From Ceriagrion tenellum (lineage: Eukaryota; Arthropoda; Insecta; Odonata; Coenagrionidae): a stretch of 64,000 bases of DNA. The notes below the pieces were generated by a model that had not been told where the DNA came from, ran no database searches, and worked only from the letters and a program-made list of their open reading frames with translations. Made by a program: the position numbers and the translations under genes. Every line of letters begins with the position of its first letter. The stretch's first letter is position 1. Below, one piece after another: positions 54,430 to 64,000 of this stretch. The DNA lies in assembly GCA_963169105.1 (NCBI GenBank), contig OY720636.1, positions 74,512,123 to 74,576,122 on the forward strand. The letters run 5' to 3'.

Positions 54430-55945
54430 ACAACACAGGATATGTATTACATCTGTATCCCATGAATAATACAGAAGAAATACATCACCAAATACATATG
54501 TATAAGTTGTAATACAATTGTATTACATCTGTATATGTGATGTAAATGTGCTTCAAAAGTCCCTCAGGATGTATGTATACATATGTATTACAAATTGGAA
54601 ATCTGAATACCCTTACATGAAATATACATATGTATCTTCAGGCTCATATACATGAATTATACATATTGATATTCAGGCCCAATATGCGAACTTTACATGT
54701 TGACATATTTGTTCAATAAATTCCCAAGCAACTCATTCAAGAACAGGAATCTGTTGGAGCTTGCTTCCACCTGGGCACGACACAATAAATCGCAAACTGA
54801 TGCGGGATGGAAATGGATTTCCACCGACACCACACCGTCGAGCTATGTCTACCCGAATTCACTCGCGCCGGATACCGTGAATGTGCGATATATGAAATAT
54901 GCAAATACATAATATTATACAAGGATATATAATATTATACACAGATATATAAAATAGAATTATATTATCGTAAAATGACGATAATCAACGCGACGCTATC
55001 AGCGGATTCAAAGCACTTGAGAACAAAAAACGCAAGAACGCAGGAGATGGCAAGCCAAACACGTTGAGGTTGAACACGAAGTCAACGAAAATGCGGAAGT
55101 AGGAGCTTATATATGAACTTCAAAATTCCTGAATACAGAGGATACCCGATAGATGGCGTTCCAAGGCTTCACCATCATGTCCCTCGAGCGCAAGGAATCA
55201 CGACGTTTAAATCATGATATCATCATTAAAAAATGAACATTACGCGAAGTCCTTGACTTACATGTGATTCCGGCAAAAATCATGCATCAAACCTTATATA
55301 AATATAGACATTAATAGAAAACAGGTGACGACCGGAAGCTAATCCATTCGTTAACGATAACTAGATGCGATATGAACCATGTTTTGTATTTTTCATGTAT
55401 GGACAACCAAATTTCAAGTATATTTTGTTTAGGGAGCCCCAAATTTACACATGTAATACATTTGTATTACATATGTATTACACATTCACATATATAAGGC
55501 CGCCATCTTCACTATACGTGCTCACTTCGACTTTTGAGTGACATATGTGCAAACTTTCGAGGATATTAATTTGATGGCAGAAAGATCATTGGAATAAGAA
55601 AAACTGGCGTAAGCGTTCAACCAAATTATTTCTGGAAAAACCTTAAATGAGCGTTTCACGGGGCGCAAGTAAGTAAACATCTCAAAAATACAGGAAGTAT
55701 ACATATGTATTTTTTTTGTATTTTTGACCACTCTTACATATGTATCTAAACTCAGAAAATACAAAAAAAATACAAATGTATTCTGCGTGTAATACGTTCC
55801 ACTTTTACATATGTATGAATACAGAGGAAATACATGAAATAATACATAAGTATTACAGATGTAATACAACACATTAATACATATGTATGCGACCCGTTAA
55901 AATACAACATAAATACATATGTATGCCCAAATATGTGTTATAGGG
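54430..55945. repeat. Repeat region rich in acatatgtat motifs
   Basis: The 10-mer acatatgtat, which contains the palindrome acatatgt, occurs at least nine times, clustered near 54490-54640 and 55470-55925, with many variants (acatctgtat, acaattgtat). The ends look loosely inverted (tatcccagacaacaca near 54421; complement tatcccctataacaca near 55945). A non-autonomous DNA element with subterminal repeats would fit. The 116-codon frame at 55522-55872 is a translation of the repeat, not a gene. Confidence 0.5.
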
Positions 55946-55964
55946 GATATTTATATTATTATAT

Positions 55965-56028
55965 AATTCATTCTATCTCGAACATGTTAAACTGTATACA
56001 GTTTAACATGTTCGAGATAGAATGAATT
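55965..56028. repeat. 64-bp perfect palindrome
   Basis: The left 32 bp (aattcattctatctcgaaca...) are followed without spacer by their exact reverse complement. The centre is tgtataca. Confidence 0.97.
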
Positions 56029-57189
56029 TCTATTGAGGGTTTCAGATTAAATGTACAGTTCGAATATGTATGGAATATTTTGCTAATCAAATACTTAAAA
56101 ATATGCGTATCAATTAATATATATTATAAAAATAAGTACAATCATCGAGAGTTAAACAACTAAGAATACCAATTCAACGGATAAGGATACGATTTTTAAT
56201 TCTCCGAGCGGAACGGTGTTAATCTAAGGCTTCCATCTCTAGCCAAAACCTTATGACGTTTGTTTCCAGAGGATTAATGGTGAATTTTACATTCCATTTA
56301 TCAATGAAAAATTTCAGGGATATATTTTCGAAATATCATTATCCATGACTTTTATGAACAGTGGCCAGTCGTGAAGCGAGCAAATAACACACATATAGCT
56401 GAATTCCTCAGTCTCCTGACGACTTTCTCCGCACGAAGAACAATAAACGTTGAGTGAACATAAAAATATTACTCTGCGGAACAGAAAACGCGGAAATTGT
56501 TGATACAATGTACATCGCTGCGAAAGCCTGAAAACAAAGATCATTACCCATTTACAGACTCATATATATGATAGAATTTTCATCTTACGCTCTCCACTAT
56601 TTCATCCCGGAGCCAAAACTTAGTTGGAAATATTGTTATTGCGATATTCCGCGTGAAGTGAAACTGTGAAAGTCACCTACTATAGCTAGTTGAGTCATTT
56701 GCATCGAGCCCGAGGGCCCGAGTAGCATTTGTATCCGAAGTTAAAAAGCTTCGTGTAATTATTGCTCCCTCTGTTTGAGAAAACTAACTTGGCACTGAGT
56801 CGACTTCACTATACACATATCCTTACTTAACGCTGGTCACAATTGTTAGGTCGGTGATATATCGGCGCGGTAACCTTAAGGCCTCGGTTTCGAATTCCGT
56901 CTTGAGCAATGATTCATGGCTTATTTTCTTCTCTGGGATACAATGCCAATGTTAGAAGCACCATAAACACTTCCCTTCAACTTTCTCTCACGGTAGGCAG
57001 TCCACTACGGGATCCACTTTAAGCTTGTTATTTGATGACCCACTACCTCCTGTACAGCAGTTTCTTGGTGTAGAGAGCATGAGTGTCATATGATAGCCTC
57101 ACAGTTGTTATACTACGTTACATAGCCTCTTTAGAACCCCAAAAATGCATAAACCTGCTGAATTGCTATGCCAAATCTGTTGAAGTATT
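56029..57189. other. Intergenic or intron; possible SINE scrap
   Basis: Nothing firm. At 56855-56905 a sequence with gcgcggtaacc and ggtttcgaattcc resembles degenerate Pol III A and B boxes in the right order, a possible SINE head. Confidence 0.3.
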
Positions 57190-57740
57190 TTATATTTGTG
57201 CTTACCTTTGTATTGTTAAAAATCCCCATTTTTGTCAAAAATTCCTATCACGGGCCCTCTTCCAAACATTCTCCCCTTTATTACGCGCTGTAGTATGTCG
57301 TCCCCTACAGTTGCCACTTTCATTTCCTCCCTAGAATTTCTTCCTGTGCTCTCCCTCCCCAGCAATTTTTCACACCCTTTCATTTGTTTACCCATCCACC
57401 TTAATTTCTTTTCCCATCTTCTTCCACACAAACGCACGCATCTCAAATTTCTCCTGTCTGCGCCCATTCCACATCTGCAGGGACTAAGTTTCTAAAACAT
57501 GCTGCGCTACGCCACATAGAGGTTTAAGCATTCTTTCTGTATAGCTTATGACTCTATTTTCTCAAATTCCCAGCCTTTCGTAAATGCTTCCTTTGCTGAT
57601 ACAATCCTTTGTTTTATGATCTTACTGCCTATCCCATTTTCGTAAAAAATGTTCCCCTAATACGTAGACTTCCCATTGCTCTGTTTTACGTTCTCCTATA
57701 TTAACATTGATTCTAACCATCAGTCTGACAGTGTTTAAAA
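57190..57740 (-). pseudogene. LINE reverse-transcriptase C-terminus remnant
   Basis: The minus strand from about 57720 reads VRINVNIGERKTEQWEVYVL, where V-N-x-G-x-x-I-E-Q-V-x-x-F-x-Y-L-G is expected. Next comes a frame with CISKGSIYERL aligning to R-I-x-x-A-K-x-A-F, then in 57467-57216 GRRWEKKLRWMGKQMKGCEK and GDDILQRVIKGRMFGRGPVI, matching the G-D-x-L-L-x-x-V-I-E-G-R-M-x-G-R-R-G-R-G-R block. Several stops and frameshifts. Of the LINE remnants here it covers the longest stretch. Confidence 0.6.
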
Positions 57741-58027
57741 TGGCGCTAAGGTTTCAATTAGTGCCTTAATGCTGAACGCTCGCCTTATAGGCGCTCGCTC
57801 GACCGAGGTGAGACGCCTAAACAAATGAAATCAAAATGTAATTCGTGTACTAGCTTAACATTTGCTTAAATACGTACTTGCATACTATACTTTTAGGACC
57901 TAGTCATAAAGTGAATAAATCACATCGCATAAATATTACTTGATCCACAATGTCGTAGTTAGTGTTCTCATGTTTGATGATGTATTGCTCGATGGGCATG
58001 TGAAGGTGAAAGATTTTATTGTTATTC

Positions 58028-58110
58028 ATGATGGAGTCACAGTGTGGTGAAACGTGTCGTGCTAGAAAATAAATCTGTGGAAGACTACTTAGTGTTTTTA
58101 TTCATCATGA
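58028..58110 (+). repeat. PLE terminus remnant with hammerhead-like core
   Basis: Plus strand: catgatggagtcac ... gtgaaacgtgtcgtg, then aataaatctgtggaa and actacttagtgttttta. The order tgatg-(stem)-gaaac-gt-gtc is that of a hammerhead. The following bases align with the PLE terminal repeat at 28.9 kb (gaaaccggtcgg, aataaatcgcagtggaa, tactacaaagtatttta). Stem II pairing is decayed. Confidence 0.5.
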
Positions 58111-58201
58111 GTATTGACAACTTCCATCAAGTCCAGCCTGATACGGTTACATTGATTTGTTTTGGGGCAAAGATGTGCGTATTCTAATTTAATGGGCTTG
58201 T

Positions 58202-58545
58202 TTGGGCGCTTGGAATCAGGCCCAATCGCCTTGGCTCAATACAAATTGTGTTGGACGATCGACTGGGCGTTGCGACATTGCCTTCGTTTTTAACATCGCT
58301 GCCGTATCTGATATGATTTTTCGAGTTATGGCGGTTGAGAAGGGTCTTGAGGTCGACAAATTGGTCGATGCTTCGAGTGCTGCCTCTCCGAATGTGTTGG
58401 TATTTAAAAACTTTGTGGCACTCACCTGCGTAAAGCGTGACGATAGGGAGATGAAAACATTCGAGGTCAATCGAAGAAAGGGACCGAGAGTACCCCTATA
58501 GAGGTTCCGGTTGGTGTATAGTTCAAGTAAAGTTCCTGGCATTGC
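58202..58545. other. GC-richer block with open frames on both strands, unassigned
   Basis: A 99-codon frame on the plus strand (58202-58501) and a 108-codon frame on the minus strand (58542-58216) overlap almost completely. I recognise neither. The composition differs from the AT-rich flanks and the plus codons look ordinary (LVDASSAASPNVLVFKNFV), so a decayed gene or transposon coding piece is possible. There is no start context or splice support. Confidence 0.2.
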
Positions 58546-59039
58546 GCAGCGGACGAATTTGAGGCAAGGGACTTCGGGACTTGCTCTAAATACTGCGAAA
58601 CGGGGAGGAAGGTTGTTCAGTGTGTGAGTCTGTCAGAAAACCTTTCTTGTTGCTACCAACACAATTTTCTGGCTTTCTTCGGGAAGTTGGATTGCTCACC
58701 ACAACCAGTCGTCCCATTTCGACTCGTCTCACAATTATGCTTCAAGATAGGGTCCCAGGTGAATTCATAGCCATGGGTGATTTTAACCACTTGCCTTGCA
58801 CGTGCGTCGTGATTTTTTCGCGAAGTAGTTCGGTTCCCCTGGCTCACGCGTTATATCGTTGCCTACCTCTCTTCCCCTTCATATTTTTCCAGCCTCTCCA
58901 CTTTTACTTCCCCTGCTTGCCGAGCAGGTCTGCGCCAGGAGCTTTTGGAGAAGCTTAAACTCTGGTTATTTTGCCCGCTCATCCAAGCCTGCTCCTACCT
59001 CTGTAACAGCAAATCAACTGCTGACGAGTGCCCCTAAGT

Positions 59040-62000
59040 TTTGAGACGTCTCTGCGTGGACAATTTTTTTATAGCCCAGTATCGCCTGAGACTGCGAAAA
59101 CAATGGCACGGCATAGTTCTGGGAGAATTTGTGATCGTGGACAAAGTGAAAGCTTTCTGGACACCTCTCACACCTCGCTGCGTGGCTTTAGAAATCTTTC
59201 GTATCGGATGAAATTTCGTTCGCGGTAATGAGTGCATTGCTCTGATACCATAAAAAAGGATGGGAGATCGCGGAGTCGCTCATCTGAAGAGAAAATACGA
59301 CCGTAATACCGCTAGAAGAGAAGGTCGGTCGATGTATCATTCAAGTTGAAAATTAGACTTTCCATTGTGTCCTTGTTCTGATTCTATCTTTTTTATTCGG
59401 GTGGTTCTTTTGATAATGAGCCCTTATTAAGGTCTTTCACCACTTAAAGGTGACAGGTTCAATTTATGTTGCAATCGTTTTCATCTTAAATGTTTTACGC
59501 GTTAAGTTTGAAATTTGATTGGAAATGAATCTGAAATGATTCCTGTATTAAAATATTTTGGCTCCCGAAATATTTGGTTCCCAAAATATTTTAATATAGG
59601 AATCTTTTTCTATTGTTTGTATTTGTTTTTTTATTTTTTTAGCTCAGTATTCGAGTGTTGAATATTTTGTTTTTTCCTCTTGTAAATTAAGGAAGGCTTT
59701 TATTCAAATCGGCTTTTACACTATAAATGTCATTTGAATACCCACAGAATAACGAAACCTTGCTTTACGATTTCAGTTACGTCTGATTAATCTTCTGACA
59801 TCAACCATTTCACATTCTTTTGGGAAAATTAATTCAGCATTTACTAGAATCATTTAATGTTTCATCACGTCGATCAAATTTTTTTTTTAGATTTAGGATC
59901 TCATCCAGTTTTTCTTCAAGCCGTGACTATTACCGAGTAACAAGGAATATATGGTCTTTATTATCATGCAGTCCCAATAGTCCACGGCTATAAATTTTAC
60001 TCCATTGCCTACGCCGAGTTTCTTCCCACACTTTACTCACTCCCCGAATAATCTTTCCATTACGAACAATACTACATATCTGTTCTTAATCGCGAAAATT
60101 AACTCATTCATTGGTAACATCTCATAATAACTTCTTGTGGTACCAGTTTTTTTTAAAATAACGTTTATTAACCCAAAATTGTGTCCATGGAATTTTATTT
60201 AGAATATCTGCTTCTTCATATAGTTTGTGAAATTGAAAGCATTTAGATATGTAGACGATTCTTTTTAATGACCTTCTAATACAATTTGATTTGTACTGCT
60301 AGCTATACGGAAAAAATAAATTAAAGCTTCTAGTATGAGGTCGCACAGTTTGAAAACTTTCTTATGGTATGTTGATTTATACTGCAATACTTACTGCTAC
60401 TATACTCTCGGCATCGTATATATGAATCACTGCCTAAGAGAAGTGGAATGAGACTCTTTCTTGTTTTTTTTTGGCATTTGGTTGAAATCGGTTGGTATAT
60501 ACATCTCTTTCCTCAACTCTCAACATGATAAAGCCATTGGACGGTGATTGGTGATATTGACCCTTCCTCTTAGGTGTTTCCAGTCTTATTTATGCATTCT
60601 TGCCTCAACTTCAGCTTTTTTCTCGCGGTTATAAATGTGTAAAGGATGATTTTCTACGGACGGACGGACAAATTGAGAAACAAGGAGGCATGCTAAAGAG
60701 CCGAAGGTAAAAGAACTCATGTAATGAAAGTAGTGACTCCTAAATCCGTAAGCAATACCTTTCAGGGACAAACAGGAAGTTGGGTCGTTAGGCGATTTAC
60801 CCCCGCCTGGGATTCACTCAGCAGAACAGAAACACACAATCGCGTAAACCGAAATGGTATTCACTCAATCCATCGGCTAGTATTTTCCTGACGTGGAGCT
60901 GAAAGCTCGTGGAAGAGGAACCCTTTTCGGACACACTAGCGAGTGGTTTACGGATATTACTATCACAGGCCAGTGGCCGACTTACAGCACCCACACTCCA
61001 CTACACTTAGTGGCTCTCAGGGTTGTTAAACCCGCTTGCTGTCTCATTGAAGGGCGCAATTATTTATTATTAAGAAAGAATTCGGTGGAACAACAGGCAA
61101 AAAAGAAGAACCGAGTGGATTAAGTTCACTTTAAGAAATTACGAATGCATCAGCATCATTCAGGGGGGAAAGTTCCTTGAAGAAGACCACGGCGCATGTG
61201 TTCAGGACTAATGCAAAAGGGACTTGCGAGTCATATTTTAATGCCATCTTCAAGGCTTCGAAACTTTTATGGGAAACGACCAACCACAAAATACTCATTT
61301 CTGCGTGGAGACACCGATAATGCACATCGATTTGTTGATATTATATCTTTATTGAAGTCATGGTAACCTATTGTTCACAATGAGTTGTAGTTGGTACTTG
61401 GCATTTGCCCCAGAGAGACGTAAAGAAAGATAGAAAGACGTTCCCATTTCTGTAAAGTACGTCGTATTCGAGACCGGTTTTGATAAATTTTATCAATATC
61501 GTTACTAAACCGGTTACAAACAAGGTTCAGTTTGTGAAAACCCTTCGTTTTGTTTTCTTTCTTTGCCAGATTTTAGAGGCCTTCCACATTGACACAATAT
61601 TCCCTTCTATATCTCGCCAAACCCCTGAAGAGCCGACGAAGAATCTAAGTATTATATTCAGTTACATATTCCCCGTGTAACTGAATTGTCTGTGGTTTTA
61701 AGGGATCATTGCTATTCTTACTAAAATTATTAAGAAATCAGTTTTATACAGTCCATGATGACGCTTCAAGGGAACAGCTTAAAGAAATGTATGATGCGGA
61801 AGCAAATATTATGGTACCTTCTCTCTTTAGCCTCTGTTGGATTTTTCTAATGCAGGGTGTTGAGATCATGGGTGTCTTTTCATAGTCCTCAAGCTGTTCC
61901 CTTGTTGTTAATACATTTTTTGCTGCTATCGGCGCCATTCGTACTATGTGGATGAATGACATTGTATTGAGTTTCTACTGGCGACCGCATTCAAGTTCAT

Positions 62001-64000
62001 GTTTCTTTTGTTTTCTTCCTCTCCTTGCGTTATCGCCGTGGATGTTGATTGATGTCGCTCTTTCACGTCCCTAAAAAATTCATTAACGTACGAAATGAAT
62101 AAAAATTTCGTCGCTTTTATGCAGTGGATATTTTGGTCAGGATTCACACCCACGCACCCTTTGGGAGGTTTACAGGGCACTACGAAGTGTAAGTATAGAG
62201 GAATCGATTGCTTCAAAAATGTGTGTGTGATTTGAGGCTACTGCCGATGCTTCTCAAGCCATATATATTGAAAAACAGCATTTGAAATATCTTTCCGACT
62301 GTACAAGTGGTTTTTCTGTCCAATTTATTAGTTGGGCGTGCTTAAATTAGAGAAGTAGGGTTTTCACCTCTCCCCCTAGTCCTCTCATGTTTCACGAATT
62401 ACGCAATTTTTTTACCTCTTCTTTCATACGTGAAAGGAATTGTGATCAAGTCTTTTCCTGCACTGCTTGGAGGTATTAAGTCTTCTTCAGCTTTGGTTAG
62501 GACAAAGAAGACGCTGGAGTGACATATAGTTGAAATTACTGTCGTGAACAATCGCATGTATGAAATGATTCTTCATTTTCACAGAAATTAAGTATATATA
62601 GCCTCAATTACAATGCTATATTCATAGCGTATGAGGTATTATCACTTTCATAAATCGTTTTGGAAGTTGTGGCCCTTAACGGAGTACAACTTGTGCGTAA
62701 AACATGCTGATTGCGACTTAGGCTTTCTATCCTATGGTTGCGAGATAAAAGTATATCTACTTCCAAATTATGTGAGACCAAATAGAAAAAGGTAATGCTA
62801 ATTATATGCTTCGCAAAATTCTCATATCGATTTCTCAACGGGAAGAAGTTGAGTGTTCGCTGTTACTTTGAAACCTATGATAACGTATGATGGTACAACC
62901 AACCAACAAGATTACTGAAATTGTAGGAATATTTTACGTATAATGAAGGCTTTATTCATGTGTATTCAGGTGGCCATCGTTTATTGCATTGATTCGTTGT
63001 TTACTAATATCCATTGTCGAGTAAGCTGAGTAGCTCATTGCTTCTCTCTCGTATGAAACGTATTAGGGCTGGCCGGATACCAGCTTTCCTTGACGATAGA
63101 TTTCTGGTATTTTACTGCACGATATTTCGATAATGATAATGCTCAAATATGGATCTTACATATGCCAAAGTATAGATTTATACCGGGGGAGAAGTTATAT
63201 TCCTGTGCAGTCTATGGTTAAAAAAAATATATATGGCTTCTATAAACCTTAGGCATTTACTTCATGTGGACATGTGACGATGTTTCACCTTTTATGAAAC
63301 CTAATACCTCCAGTGAGTAGCCGCCCAATGAATTTCACAATGAATAAATGCTGCATTGCATATTACTCTGAGCCATTGAATAACTGTTTATAGTAGTCAA
63401 TTTTCTCTTAAGCGCAAGATTTCATTGTATGGTGAACTGCAGCCTTTCTTTGTTATATTAACGACTTCCTTACGATTTTTAACCGAGTCAAAGTGGGACA
63501 TTCGTATTTTTTCCGAACGAGGCGATAAGAAGTCGAACTTCAAACCTAATGCTAAACCGCTACGCCAGGAATATGGCGACTATCGTCGACCACTGACGAT
63601 TGCCTGCTCAACGCGGAATTTGGGCCGCGGGAAAGAGAGCCACTCGTCCCTCCTACTTGCGCATTTCTCTCTCCGCGGAGTGGTCTAAGTGCCTTCCCCT
63701 ACTGAATCACACAATACGGCGTCCCCCTCACTCTTCTCTCTTATTTGTCTTTCTCGTCATCGTCCGCGGCTGTTTAATCTGGCCGGCAGATGCATCTGAG
63801 GTCTTCTCTTCCCCATCAAAAATAAGCTCTCGAGGTTGACCTTCTGAGGAATGCTTATTCGATAAGAAGTTAGGGTCAAAATGTGATATATAGATAATTC
63901 TTTCTTGCAATTTTGTCATAATCATTGGCAGAGGCATTACATCGAATGCTCTCGTATAGGTTCTTGAATGTTGCAGTTAATAATTTCCCTTCCCCCGGGA
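59040..64000. other. Right end of window, nothing recognised
   Basis: AT-rich DNA with CpG at normal frequency. A PLE-motif-like gagaccggttttgataaa occurs at 61470-61487, and a GC-richer patch at 63530-63700. No gene, RNA or clear element boundary could be supported. Upstream exons of the transporter could lie here, but I could not see one. Confidence 0.35.

Noticed and set aside
55522..55872. 116-codon minus-strand frame
   Set aside because: It translates the acatatgtat repeats (Tyr/Cys/Phe-rich low complexity) and has no domain.

Overview
The window is AT-rich animal DNA with spliced genes, GT-AG introns and a heavy load of transposable elements. The mix is typical of a large, repeat-rich arthropod genome, probably an insect: Penelope-like elements (PLEs), a Ty1/copia element, hAT transposons, remnants of CR1/RTE/Jockey-type LINEs and tRNA-derived SINEs. 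Species cannot be decided from the sequence. There is no sign of bacterial or plastid DNA.

The only host protein gene I can support is on the minus strand: an ABC transporter of subfamily G, ABCG1/ABCG4-like half-transporter type. Eleven exons (51225 down to 16166) join with all splice phases agreeing. They give 622 residues from just before the Walker A motif to a stop codon. The N-terminal exon or exons, start codon and promoter were not found. They lie above 51.2 kb or outside the window. Seven exons (ATPase, linker, first two membrane helices) lie at 41.2-51.2 kb. Four exons (remaining membrane domain) lie at 16.1-28.8 kb. Two very long introns (12.5 kb and 9.4 kb) are filled with mobile elements.

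Layout. 1-16 kb: 3' flank of the gene, with LINE remnants (about 4.1, 5.7, 8.8 kb), a SINE (9.8-10.1 kb), a PLE-like foldback (10.2-10.5 kb), a 382-bp hAT MITE with perfect 8-bp target duplication (12.1 kb) and a 67-bp tandem repeat (14.0 kb). 16-29 kb: last four exons, with a 3.3-kb dead hAT transposon (19286-22603), a LINE remnant and a SINE in the introns. 28.9-31.2 kb: a decayed PLE between 50-bp inverted repeats. 34.25-40.76 kb: a copia element killed by in-frame stops, with a PLE inserted in its 5' LTR. That PLE has an open 548-codon reverse transcriptase/GIY-YIG frame, 80-bp perfect inverted ends and a good hammerhead-ribozyme match. 41-51 kb: 5' part of the gene in strikingly CpG-poor DNA. 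53-64 kb: repeats only, including two perfect palindromes (38 and 64 bp), a 1.5-kb region full of acatatgtat motifs, a LINE remnant and a PLE terminus.

The most interesting points are: (1) the hammerhead at the end of the nested PLE, whose inverted-repeat breakpoint falls exactly inside the ribozyme, with hammerhead-like remnants at other loci; (2) a sharp CpG-depleted block (about 33-53 kb) that splits one gene into CpG-poor 5' exons and CpG-rich 3' exons; (3) long perfect palindromes. Mobile-element calls rest on motifs, terminal repeats and target duplications read by eye; no database search was possible.
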